Shown here one piece after another: positions 52,001-60,432 of a DNA stretch of 64,000 bases (the first letter of the stretch is position 1; each line of letters opens with the position of its first letter). Position numbers and translations under genes: made by a program. Source of the DNA: CALKWS01 sp051020515 (GTDB lineage: Bacteria; Actinomycetota; Actinomycetes; Actinomycetales; Beutenbergiaceae); the NCBI RefSeq assembly GCF_051020515.1, contig NZ_CP194857.1, positions 2,170,001 to 2,234,000 of the forward strand. Reading direction: 5' to 3'. Below the pieces are notes generated by a model. That model saw nothing but the letters and a program-made list of their open reading frames with translations, searched no databases and was not told the DNA's origin.

Positions 52001-53977
52001 GACCTGGTGGACCAGGAGCCGGAGATCGCCGCGTTCCTGGCCGGGCACGGTTACGAGGGGCTGGTGCGCCCGATCCCTGCCCCGCCGCGGCAGGCCCCGA
52101 TCCGCCTGGAGGTGGTGGACGGCTCCGGGATGCCGACCCCGGACTCCCAGGTGGTCGAGAGCGTGCAGGCCGAGGTGGACCGGGCTGTGGACCAGGTGAT
52201 CGACCATGCACTGACCCGCCCGGAGGAATCCCTCGCGGTGATCGCCATGAACACCCGGCACGCCGACCGGGTGCGCGAGGCGGTACTGAACGCCGCGCAG
52301 GGCTCCCGCACGCTGGAACGCTTCTTCGACGCCGCAGCCGCCGAGGCGTTCACCGTGGTGGAGATCGAGGCCGCCGCCGGACTGCGCCGGGACGCGGTCA
52401 TCCTGAGCCTCGGCTTCGGCAAGACCCCGCACGGGCGGGTGCTGCACCGGTTCGGCGCCGTCTCCGGCTCGGACGGAGCCGCCTACCTGATCGACGCCCT
52501 GGACGCGGCCCGGCACCGGCTCAGCGTGATCAGTTGCTTCCGGGCCGGTGAGTTGGACCCCGAACGGCTGCGCAACCCCGGCAGCCAGATGCTGCGGGAG
52601 GTCCTGCAGTTCGCCGAGGACGGTGCGGCACCTGCCGGGGAGGAGGACGGCGAGCACGTGGCCGATCCACTGCTCAGTGACCTGACCGACCGGTTGCGCC
52701 GCCGGGGGCTGCGAGTGGTGCCCCGGTACGGCCGGGCCGGTGGTGTGCGGATCCCGCTGGCCGTGGGACACCCGGCGTTGCCGGGTGAACTGGTGCTGGC
52801 GGTGCTGACCGACGACGACGACTACGTGGCCGAACCGAGTCTGCGGTTGCGGGAACGGCACTGGGTGCAACGGCTGCAGAACCGCGGCTGGCACGTGCGG
52901 ATGGTCTACTCACCGGCAGTGTTCATGGATCCGCAGACGGTCGCGGCCCAGATCGCCGCACAGGTCAGCGACATCGTCACCGAGCGCCGCGGCGGAAAGG
53001 CGCCCGCCACACCGGTGGTGCCGCCCCGCACGGTGGTGGATGACGACGACCCGCTGGTGACCACCAACGCCACCCTCTCGGCGCTGCGCGGTGAGCAGAT
53101 CGCCGGCGCCCGTGAAGCGCCGCTGATGGACGCGGTGGCCCCGATCGCCGGGGAGCGCAGCGCCCGACCCGACATCGAGCCCGGCCGCCCGCTGGGCGAT
53201 TACGGTGACAACGAACTCGACGCACTGCTGGCCTGGATCGGCTCGGACAACCGGCCCCGCACTGCGGCTCAGTTGCGCACCGAACTGGCCCAGGCGCTGG
53301 GGCTGCGCCGCCGCGGCAAGCACGCGACCGCGGTGCTGGGTCACGTGGTGGCACGCTCCGGGCTGGCGCTGGCCGAGGGGGAGTTCGAGCCGGAGTCGGC
53401 GGCGGGGACCGACGCAGGGACCGAGGCCGACGCAGGAACCGAGGCCGACACCGAGGCCGAGTCCGCGAGCGACGCCGGGACCGAGCCCGGTGCTGCGCAC
53501 CAGCAGGCGCAGCAGCCGGCCCAGGAGCAGGAGCAGGACACGGCTCCGGAAACAGCGGCGGCTACCGGTCCCGTCGATGCCGGTGCACCCGTGCCTACCG
53601 ACCAGATGCCGGTCAGGGGCAGTGACTCCGCCACCGCGGCCGGCACCAACTCCAGTACTGGGGCCGGCGACGACGCCGCGCAGGGAACCCTCGACCTGGG
53701 CCCGCAACCCACCCGCCGGGCCGACCTGCGGCACGCCCCGGGTCGGCGTAGGCGCTCAACGCGGCGCAGCGGTTCCGGTGAGCCGCAGGCCGGGTCCACC
53801 GCAGGCGCTGAGGTGACCGGGAACGCTCGCTCCGAGCCTGCCAAGCGTCCCGACCGACCCGTGTGGTCGCCGGTGATGCCGGACCGGGCCCGCGAGGACG
53901 ATCCCCGGGCGTGGGGCGAGCGCAGCGAGGACGACGACGAGCGCATCCTGACAGAACGCCCACCGCACTGGCAGTGA
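49100..53977 (+). CDS. Large DUF4011/DUF3320-like SF1 helicase-nuclease with eroded catalytic motifs
   Basis: 1,625 residues. About 1-120 is helical, 120-350 an Ala-rich linker and domain, 365-560 the first ATPase half, about 560-880 a helical insertion, 905-1150 the second half, 1195-1275 a Vsr/DUF559-like fold, 1365-1425 a DUF3320-like domain, then a disordered acidic tail with AGTEAD repeats. Expected GPPGTGKT is APPGVDVPGT (residues 380-390, no Lys), Walker B is LVLDAVQHLP, the GDxxQ motif is VVGDTRR, motif VI is DALDAARHRL. In the nuclease fold RIDLAV reads RIPLAV and the usual IEcDG is LAVLTDD. A scaffolding role or a divergent enzyme is possible. GTG 49100 or 49109. Confidence 0.6.
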   Translation: MENVIPVRRSRIAGGRSRSRGEPEAPPRAEPITPRERIVAEAVERWHTGLSELSGGSGLWDVRSLGDALVDLSSAHPSGIAQLFAGRPTRLSNLIREGSALAQARRRIRVVSARTDELAQRYGVAPTYVAVGVATWRTRMGTAADTAVAPSAPSPASGSATAGAGAATAGASSSAPAQEADPNAPMQRSGPQDVTRAFPTEKVATRVVRAPVLLRPVRLDVHGSESEIDLELDPAVELNPVLVRDLQEHGVALDPGAIAAATMTPHGFSPQSALDEVAALGGELEEFQLERRIVLGAFVHPGQSLAEDLEALQDRVPRHDLIAALAGEPGAREKLASQSLPEPVGPDRPPAQEPGVGDLDRSQHHVLDAVASGGHLLIDAPPGVDVPGTVAAVLAQAVTAGQKVAYVPGSRRAAHGLMDRLRSLGLADLTLDLCGDPTWRRSSVLRVVDGLNPAEPEVDAEQLATDRAELVRVRRTLEGFVEALHQRREPWKASVHEALQSLAALTSQRPGPRTQVRLDGPVVTLDEDGRVRAREALARAAALGAFRLRAADTPWFGAELTSAEHALSTLEQVRSLSELMPTLLEQVEATSAQTGLDQATTFTQWGDQLRLLEGIRASLDIFNSHVFERSAKDMAAATATRAWRVERDVDLGWAERRRLRRQAKDLVRPGVSVPNLHEELVQVERRRDQWRKHCSGGSWPHLPQGLREITETHRRVQGLLEDLGGVLAPTVGGQDLSEIPLTDLATRMERLGADDDSVRQMPERAAALSVLNSMGLAPLVQDLTTRRIPTAMVGAEFELAWWSSVLEEMLAADPALSDMDADTLAQMTEELRRLDSAHIDSLTAPVLSALRRRVRAAIEADRPRAQEFYRAAHGGLADLKEMLARFGEVAWEPRPVWLVPPMVVPTVLGPADQVDLLVLDAVQHLPAEHAIPAIARAKQVVVVGDTRRAGTGLVQQVSWLPRLTLSGDLVDQEPEIAAFLAGHGYEGLVRPIPAPPRQAPIRLEVVDGSGMPTPDSQVVESVQAEVDRAVDQVIDHALTRPEESLAVIAMNTRHADRVREAVLNAAQGSRTLERFFDAAAAEAFTVVEIEAAAGLRRDAVILSLGFGKTPHGRVLHRFGAVSGSDGAAYLIDALDAARHRLSVISCFRAGELDPERLRNPGSQMLREVLQFAEDGAAPAGEEDGEHVADPLLSDLTDRLRRRGLRVVPRYGRAGGVRIPLAVGHPALPGELVLAVLTDDDDYVAEPSLRLRERHWVQRLQNRGWHVRMVYSPAVFMDPQTVAAQIAAQVSDIVTERRGGKAPATPVVPPRTVVDDDDPLVTTNATLSALRGEQIAGAREAPLMDAVAPIAGERSARPDIEPGRPLGDYGDNELDALLAWIGSDNRPRTAAQLRTELAQALGLRRRGKHATAVLGHVVARSGLALAEGEFEPESAAGTDAGTEADAGTEADTEAESASDAGTEPGAAHQQAQQPAQEQEQDTAPETAAATGPVDAGAPVPTDQMPVRGSDSATAAGTNSSTGAGDDAAQGTLDLGPQPTRRADLRHAPGRRRRSTRRSGSGEPQAGSTAGAEVTGNARSEPAKRPDRPVWSPVMPDRAREDDPRAWGERSEDDDERILTERPPHWQ

Positions 53978-54027
53978 GACCTAGGCGTGTGAGATCCAGG
54001 CAGTGAGGCATCCGCGGTGAGGACGTA

Positions 54028-54056
54028 GCCGGAGCCGGAACGCGCCCGGCTCCGGC
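54028..54056. terminator. Bidirectional terminator hairpin
   Basis: GCCGGAGCCGG and CCGGCTCCGGC form a perfect 11-base-pair stem with a seven-base loop between the convergent large gene and mscL. Confidence 0.75.
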
Positions 54057-54067
54057 CGCTGCCGACT

Positions 54068-54505
54068 TCAGACGGTCGGGCCGGCGGGGTTGACCGGGCC
54101 GGGGGCGCCGGTGCCCGGGGTGCCGGGCGCGTTCTGGGCGGCGAGGGAGTCGCGGATCTCACGCAGCAGCAGAATCTGCTCCTCGACCTCTTCCTCCGCG
54201 CCCGCCTGGCGACGCTCGTTGAACTTGTTCATCGGTGTCACCACGACGAAGTACAGCGCCAGTGCCACCAGTAGGAAGTTGATCAGTGCGGTGATCACGG
54301 TGCCGGGCATCACCAGCGCGTCACCGATCTGGAAGGACAGGACGGTGTCGAAATTCGGCTCCCCGACCAGCCCGGCGATCAGGGGGTTGAGCACGTTGTC
54401 CACGACGTTGGTCACCACGAGGGTGAACGCCGCGCCGACGACCACACCGACGGCAAGGTCGATGGCGTTACCGCGGGCGATGAAGTCTTTGAATCCCTGG
54501 AACAT
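54068..54505 (-). CDS. mscL: Large-conductance mechanosensitive channel
   Basis: 145 residues. FKDFIARGNAIDLAVGVVVG is the MscL gating helix TM1 and FNERRQAGAEEE the cytoplasmic end of TM2. Opens under membrane tension to release solutes. The C-terminus has a helical bundle (EEQILLLREIRDSL) and a Pro/Gly tail. ATG 54505 with GGGAGAGGACC. Confidence 0.93.
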   Translation of the reverse strand: MFQGFKDFIARGNAIDLAVGVVVGAAFTLVVTNVVDNVLNPLIAGLVGEPNFDTVLSFQIGDALVMPGTVITALINFLLVALALYFVVVTPMNKFNERRQAGAEEEVEEQILLLREIRDSLAAQNAPGTPGTGAPGPVNPAGPTV

Positions 54506-54664
54506 CTCTGGTCCTCTCCCGAACCTCCCCGAGCCTGAGTACTCGAAGAGAGGGTGCAGAACGCATCGAAGCCGCTCGCACCTGCCAGCACAATAGCGCG
54601 CCGGCCGATCCGGGTAGGCCGCAATGATCTTGTCGGGCGCCACCAGAACGAATACTCTCCGATC

Positions 54665-54676
54665 ACAACCAGTTGT
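54665..54676. promoter_or_regulatory. Short palindrome ACAAC-CA-GTTGT
   Basis: Perfect five-base arms 25 bases before the start of the RibD-like gene in an A/T-richer patch. Operator by position only. Confidence 0.3.
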
Positions 54677-54700
54677 CATATGCAATCAGAGGGAGGTGCG

Positions 54701-55282
54701 ATGGGCGCTCTCATCGCCTGGAACGTGGTGTCCGCAGATGGATTCTTCGAAGGGGTCGACCCGTGGGACTTGAGTCACCACGAGTACATCTGGGGTGAGG
54801 ACCTGCGCCGGCTCAGCCTGGACATCGGGCGGGAGGCCGGCCTTCTGGTGTTCGGCCGGAACACCTACGAGGGCATGGCCGCACATTGGCCCACCGACAC
54901 CACTGAGCCCGAGATCGCCGATTACATGAACTCCATCGCCAAACTCGTGGCCAGCCGCACGCTCACCGAGGCGTCCTGGCAGAACACCGAGGTAACCGCG
55001 AACATCGTCGATGAACTGCGACGCCGCAAGCGCGCCGACGACCGGCCGATCTACGTGTTCGGCAGCGCCACGCTCACCCATTCCCTCCTCGAAGCCGGCC
55101 TGGTGGACCAGGTGCTGCTCGGCATCGCTCCGGTGCTCCTGGGCGCCGGGACCCCACTGTTCAAGGGTGCGCACGGCCCGCGCGGGCTGACGCTCATCGA
55201 GTCGCGAACCGTCGACACCGGTGGCGTGCTCATTCGCTACGGCGTGCCACGTGGTTCTGAGGAAGACGACCAGGCCGGGTAG
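54701..55282 (+). CDS. RibD C-terminal domain / dihydrofolate-reductase-like protein
   Basis: 193 residues. ALIAWNVVSADGFFEG is the first strand of the RibD_C/DHFR fold, LLVFGRNTYEGMAAHWP the nucleotide-binding segment and YVFGSATLTHSLLEAGLVDQ and PVLLGAGTPLF the rest. Stand-alone members are reductases of unknown substrate. ATG 54701 has GGGAGGTGCG. Confidence 0.82.
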   Translation: MGALIAWNVVSADGFFEGVDPWDLSHHEYIWGEDLRRLSLDIGREAGLLVFGRNTYEGMAAHWPTDTTEPEIADYMNSIAKLVASRTLTEASWQNTEVTANIVDELRRRKRADDRPIYVFGSATLTHSLLEAGLVDQVLLGIAPVLLGAGTPLFKGAHGPRGLTLIESRTVDTGGVLIRYGVPRGSEEDDQAG

Positions 55283-55331
55283 CACCGGGTCCCGGTACCG
55301 CTGGGGCCGGGTGCGCCCTGGCGAGGCGGTG

Positions 55332-55979
55332 TTACTCGGGCGTCCCGTTCCGGAGCACGGCCCGGAACGGGGCGAACCCGCTGGCGCCGGTCAACGCAAT
55401 CGCGTCACCGGCCCGGACCGCGAGGATCACCACGTCACCACTGCTCGGCGGGGCAAGCGTCCCGAACGGTCCCGCATCCTCCCCAGCCGCCTCGGGCAGA
55501 CTCAGGATCACCGCGCTCTGGGTGATCAGATCGGCCTCCTCGCGTTGCCCACCGGTGTCCGCCGGGGCGAGGTAGAGGTCCACCAGATCCCCGGGCCGGG
55601 CCAGGCTCAGCACCGCGGGGTCGGCCAATCGCACCGGAGCCACCACGGTTCCCGGGGGAGCCCCGTCCGCCAGCCCCGGGCCCACCAGCATCGTGGTGGC
55701 CAGCGGCATCCCGGCCGGCAATCCCACCGACATCCGCAGGCCGATCAGATCCTCGGCAGCAGGCTGGTGGGCCGGCGGGTCGGGGTCGTGCCGCACGCGC
55801 AGGTCGTCGGCGCCGAGCACGATGCCGGCGCTGAGATCATGAGCGGCCACCACCACCGGTGTGGTGGCCGGGCCGGGCGGGCGCACCTGGAGCAGCACCA
55901 CCGCGATCGCCGTGCCCACGCACGCCGCCGCGATCAGCCAGCGCATCCGCCACAAGGTGGCCCTGGTCCGTACCTTCAT
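55332..55979 (-). CDS. SAF-domain protein (CpaB/RcpC-like)
   Basis: 215 residues. One N-terminal helix (MRWLIAAACVGTAIAVVLLQV), then the SAF domain (PVVVAAHDLSAGIVLGADDLRVRHDP) and a second beta domain (PGDLVDLYLAP, GDVVILAV). CpaB/RcpC proteins assist Flp pilus assembly, but no tad genes are nearby; a homologous gene occurs beside mscL and fmdB in other actinobacteria. ATG 55979 with GGAGGACG. Confidence 0.75.
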   Translation of the reverse strand: MKVRTRATLWRMRWLIAAACVGTAIAVVLLQVRPPGPATTPVVVAAHDLSAGIVLGADDLRVRHDPDPPAHQPAAEDLIGLRMSVGLPAGMPLATTMLVGPGLADGAPPGTVVAPVRLADPAVLSLARPGDLVDLYLAPADTGGQREEADLITQSAVILSLPEAAGEDAGPFGTLAPPSSGDVVILAVRAGDAIALTGASGFAPFRAVLRNGTPE

Positions 55980-56145
55980 CGTCCTCCACCCCGTCCGAAC
56001 GTGCCGGTGATGGCGCCACGGTAGGCACGGCACGGGCAGCCGGTTCGTGTTCAGCACCGCCGATGTGGACGGCCGGTCCCGGGTGGTGCGGCTGTGGAGG
56101 GGTGAGGACGGGACAGACCGGCGCGCCAGCCCTGCCCGGGTTCCC

Positions 56146-56514
56146 TCAGGTCGAGGCGCCGGCCTTGGCGGGGGTCTTCTTCGCCGTCGTCGACGTACTC
56201 GAGTCGCCGCCCGAACTCGAGGAGGAACCGCCGTCGGCCGTCTTCCCGTTGCCCGCGGACTCCTTCGCCGCAGCGGGCTTGCTGTCGCCGTTCTTGCTGG
56301 TGTCCTTGGCCGCACCGGACTCGGTGGTGGAACTGGAGCCGCGAGCGTCGTTTCGGTAGAACCCCGACCCCTTGAACACCACGCCGACCGCGGAGAACTT
56401 CTTGCGCAGCACCCCCTGGCACTGCGGGCACTCGGTCAGGGCGTCATCGCTGAACGCCTGGTAGATGTCGAAGGCGTGCCCGCACTCGGTGCAGGCATAG
56501 GAATAGTTCGGCAC
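56146..56514 (-). CDS. FmdB-family zinc-ribbon protein
   Basis: 122 residues. The N-terminal zinc ribbon has YACTECGH and CPQCQG, i.e. four cysteines at about residues 8, 11, 29 and 32, then RKKFSAVGVVFKGSGFY, the standard FmdB ending. The C-terminal 65 residues are Ser/Gly/Lys-rich and disordered. Role unknown; putative regulatory. GTG 56514 with GGAGGG. Confidence 0.85.
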   Translation of the reverse strand: MPNYSYACTECGHAFDIYQAFSDDALTECPQCQGVLRKKFSAVGVVFKGSGFYRNDARGSSSTTESGAAKDTSKNGDSKPAAAKESAGNGKTADGGSSSSSGGDSSTSTTAKKTPAKAGAST

Positions 56515-56565
56515 GTGCCCTCCGCTGGGATAAGCGCGGCCCGGGTACAGCAGCCGCCAGAGGGA

Positions 56566-56581
56566 TTGTAAACGTTTCGGA
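56566..56581. promoter_or_regulatory. LacI-like palindrome TGTAAACGTTTCGG
   Basis: AAACGTTT (56570-56577) is a perfect LacI/GalR-type core, 55 bases before the fmdB start. It differs from AAGCGTTTACGCA, so a different regulator or coincidence. Confidence 0.3.
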
Positions 56582-56728
56582 GCGAAGTTGCCGTGACGTG
56601 GCCCACCCCGACGTGCAGCAGTGGTGTGACCGGCGTCGCGCCGCACCGCCCGCGGGGGAGTGTCGGGCACCGCCCGCAGTGGAGTGTCAGTGCGCGCCGG
56701 GCCATCGCGCCGCGTTACCCTGCCCAGT

Positions 56729-59388
56729 GTGAGTCCTCTCTCGGTCATGCGTCGCGTCTCCCTGGGGCTGGCTGCGGCCCTGGTGGTGGTGCTGGTGGCC
56801 GGGTTGATCACCACCGTGGCGCTGGTGCGACGCCCGCTGCCCTCCCTCAACGGGGAGTTCCGTGTTGACGGGCTGGCCGAGCAGGTGGACGTGATCCGCG
56901 ATGAGAACGGCATCCCGCGCATCTACGCCCACAACACCGACGACCTGTTCCTCGCCCAGGGCTACGTGCACGCCCAGGACCGCTTCTTCGAGATGGACTA
57001 CCGCCGGCACCTGACCGCCGGGCGGCTGTCGGAACTGGTCGGTGAGGCCGCGGTGGCGCCGGACACGGTGATCCGCACCATGGGCTGGCGTGCGGTGGCC
57101 GAGGAGGAGTGGGAGATGCTCGATCCCACCGTGAAGGAGTACCTGGAGTCCTACACCGAGGGCGTCAACGCCTACCTGCAGGGTCGCCAACCCAGCCAAC
57201 TGGCGCTGGAGTACACCGTGCTGGGCTTCAGCGTCGAGGTGGAGGACATCGAACCGTGGCACCCGGTGGACTCCCTGGCCTGGTTGAAGGCGATGGCGTG
57301 GGACCTGTTGGGCAACTACTCCGACGAACTCCAGCGCGCCGCGGTGTTCGGCCAGACGGATGATCTGGAGATGGTCGAGGCGCTGTTCCCGCCCCACCCG
57401 ACCGACCGGAACCTGCCGATACTGCCCACCGACGCCGAGTACGAGGCCCATGCCGCGGCACGAGAGACCAATCCGGATCAAGCGGCCGACGACGGCGAGG
57501 ACGCCGAGGTCGAGGACGCTGATGCGGGTGCGGACGGCGCGCCGGTGCGTTGGCCCAACTCGATGCCCAGGAGGCGGTCGAGTTCGCCCTATCGGCGCTG
57601 ACAGCGGTGCCGCACGCGCTGGGGGAGGGCGACGGCGTGGGCTCGAACTCCTGGGTGATCGGTGGAGAGCACACCGCTTCGGGGATGCCCCTGCTGGCCA
57701 ACGACCCGCACCTGGGAGTTTCTGCGCCGGGCATCTGGTACCAGGTGGGTCTGCACTGCGTGGAGGTGAGCGAGGCGTGCCCGTTCTCGGTATCGGGATT
57801 CTCCTTCGCCGGTCTGCCCGGTGTGGTGATCGGACACAACGACCACCTGGCCTGGGGGCTGACGAACCTGGGCGCCGACGTCTCGGACTTCTTCCTCGAG
57901 CGCCTCTACCCCGACGGCACCTACCTGCACGACGACGAGCGGCTTCCCCTCGTGGAGCGGCGTGAGGTGATCGCCGTCAACGGTGGCGAGGACGTGGCGA
58001 TCAACGTGCGCAGCACCCCGCACGGTCCGATCATCTCCGACGCGATCCATCAGACCCGGGAAGCCGCCGATACCCCCCTGCCGGAGGATGCTCCGCCGAT
58101 GGGCCTGGCCGGGTTCGGGGTGGCGCTGTCCTGGACTGCGCTGGAACCCGGCCGCACCGCCGAGGCGATCTTCGCGATCAATACCGCCACCGATGCCGAG
58201 GACATCGCCGCCGCGGCCGCGCTGTTCGAGGTGCCCAGCCAGAACATCGTGTTCGCCACCACCGACGGCGACATCGGCTACCAGGCGCCCGGGCGCATCC
58301 CGATCCGCGCCGATGTGGCCGACTCGCCGGTGCCCTCCGACGGCACCTGGCCGCGACCGGGTTGGGACTCCCGCTTCGACTGGCAAGGTTTCGTCGAACC
58401 GGAGGACATGCCCGCACAGACCAACCCCGACGAAGGGTTCATCGTGGCCGCCAACCAGCCGGTGACCGGCCCGGCTACCGGCCCCTTCCTGGGTGTGGAC
58501 TTCGACTACGGCTACCGCTCGCAACGAATCCGGGATCTGATCACCGCCCAGATCGAGGCCGGTGCACGGTTAACGGCGGCGGATATGAACGCGATCCACC
58601 TGGACGATCACAACCCCTACGCCGAAGTGCTGGTGCCGGTGCTGCTGGAGGTGCAGATGGAAGACGCCTTCGTGGCCGAGGCGGTGGAACTGTTCGAGGA
58701 GTGGGACTACCGCAACGCCCCGGATTCGGCGGCAGCGGCCTACTTCGCCTCGGTATGGGTGAACCTGCTGAACCAGACCTTCTGGGACCAGATGCCGGTG
58801 ACGGACCGGCCCACCGGGGGCAGCCGCTGGCTGGAGGTGGTGACCCACCTGCTGGAGGACGAGGACAACGAGTGGTGGGACAACCGGGCCACCCTGACGG
58901 TGGTGGAACAGCGCGATGAGATCCTCTCCCTGGCCCTGCGTGATGCGCGCGAACAACTGACGGTGAGTCTGGGCAAGGACCCGCAGTCCTGGCAGTGGGG
59001 CCGGTTGCACCAGGCCGCGCCGCTGCACCCCGTCCTCGGTGAACAGGCGCCTGGCCCGATCCGCTCCTTCGTCAACCCCGACCCGCAAGAGGTGGGCGGC
59101 GGATCGTCGATCGTCAACGCCACCGGATGGGACGCCTCGGCATGGGAGGGCGGCTATCCCGACTACTCCGTCACCACCGTCCCCTCGATGCGCGCGGTGG
59201 CAGACCTGGCCGACTTCGACGCCTCCACCTGGGTGTCCTTCACCGGCAACTCCGGTCACCCGGCAGCCGATGCCTATGACGACCAGTTCGGCGCCTGGGC
59301 TGCGGGGGAGACCTTCACCTGGCACTACTCCCGTGCCGCGGTGGACGAGCACGAGGCCGACACCCTCACGCTGATCCCGGCCCACTGA
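56729..59388 (+). CDS. Penicillin acylase family protein (frameshifted)
   Basis: About 886 residues after correction. N-terminal membrane/signal helix (LGLAAALVVVLVAGLITTVAL), alpha-chain motifs VIRDENGIPRIYAHNTDDLFLAQGYVHAQDRFFEMDYRR, then the autocatalytic cleavage site before Ser in GSNSWVIGG; ANDPHLG and FAGLPGVVIGHNDHLAWGLT follow. Ntn-hydrolases of this family cleave beta-lactam or acyl-homoserine-lactone amides. One base is missing near 57547 (GGTGCG for GGTGGCG), giving APVALAQLDAQEAVEF. An acidic linker (DDGEDAEVEDADAGADGAP) precedes the beta chain. GTG 56729 may be leaderless (TACCCT seven bases before). Confidence 0.85.
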
Positions 59389-59460
59389 CCCCGCCGGCCC
59401 CGTCCGGCCGCCCCGGATCCCGGAGCCACCCGCGTTCGCGACTCACCGCCCACCGCCGTA

Positions 59461-59590
59461 ACCGTCCAATTGCGCGCGTGTGGCGGGGCAGGGGGTGGTG
59501 GGAGCGCTGCAACTGTCCAATTGTGCGGTTGTGGCGGGGCTGGGGGTGGTGGGGTCGCTGCAACTGTCCAATTGGGCGGTTCGGGCGGTT
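59461..59590. repeat. 51-bp tandem repeat with GTCCAATTG, about 2.3 copies
   Basis: GTCCAATTG recurs at 59464, 59515 and 59566, followed each time by GCGG...GTGGCGGGGCNGGGGGTGG. Two CGGTTCGGG units and G/C-alternating DNA (59590-59700) complete a 333-base gap with no credible gene. Confidence 0.8.
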
Positions 59591-59721
59591 CGGGCGGTTC
59601 GGGCGGGCGCGCGGGCGCGGGGGTGCGCGGGTGCGCGGCGGGCGCGCGGGCGCGGGGGTGCGCGGGGGCGCGGGGGGTGCGCGGGTGGGCGGGTGCGCGT
59701 GCTGGGGAGGGAGCGGGCGGC

Positions 59722-60339
59722 TCAGGCCAGGGTGCGCACGCCGTTCGGGGTGATGACGCCGTGCACGACATGGTCGTGCTCTGCCCGGGGCAGGGGTTCG
59801 TCACTGATCTCATCGTCATACGTCAGGGCGTAGATCGGTGCGCCCGGGGTGGCGTGGCGCAGCACCCGGTCATACCAGCCACCACCCTGCCCGATCCGGA
59901 AACCACCGGTGTCCACGCTGAGCGCGGGCACGATGATCAGGTCCGCCTCGCGGATCGCATCCTCACCCAGGCCCGGCCCGGCCGGCTCCGGAGGGCGCCC
60001 GGGCGCACGAACCTCCAGCGGCTCCCCGGGCCGGTACTGCGCCCAATCACGGCTCAGCCCGGCCCCCAGCATCGGCATCAGGATCCGGATATCGCGCTCG
60101 TGCATGCGTGCGATGAGCGCCTCGGTCCCCGGCTCGAACCGGCGCGAGGCGTAGATCGCCGAACACCCGACACCCTCCAGGAGGGCTTCGGCGTGTTCGG
60201 CGATCTGCTGGGCGGCCTTCGCGCACTCGCGCTCGGACCGTTCCCTGCGGTGTGCCCGGATGGCTTCACGGAGCAGGATCTTGGCGTCCTCGACCTCCAG
60301 GTCTGTCCCGGGAGGGAGGGTGCTCGACACTGACCACAT
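59722..60339 (-). CDS. 5-formyltetrahydrofolate cyclo-ligase
   Basis: 205 residues. Converts 5-formyl-THF to 5,10-methenyl-THF using ATP. ILLREAIRAHRRERS at the start, ILMPMLGAGLSRDWAQY and the ATP/Mg site GFRIGQGGGWYDRVL are diagnostic. Divergent from moeA, as in many actinobacteria. ATG 60339. Confidence 0.88.
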   Translation of the reverse strand: MWSVSSTLPPGTDLEVEDAKILLREAIRAHRRERSERECAKAAQQIAEHAEALLEGVGCSAIYASRRFEPGTEALIARMHERDIRILMPMLGAGLSRDWAQYRPGEPLEVRAPGRPPEPAGPGLGEDAIREADLIIVPALSVDTGGFRIGQGGGWYDRVLRHATPGAPIYALTYDDEISDEPLPRAEHDHVVHGVITPNGVRTLA

Positions 60340-60432
60340 ACGCCAACTCTCTCATTAGTCCGATGAGGTTGTGCACCGATAACCTGCACCCATGTCATGT
60401 GCTTGGATCCGGACCGAAGAGATGCAGCGCCG

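Noticed and set aside
49568..52894. Minus-strand open frame of 1,108 codons
   Set aside because: Shadow of the large helicase-nuclease gene; no motif, extreme Gly/His/Arg/Gln content, no ribosome site.
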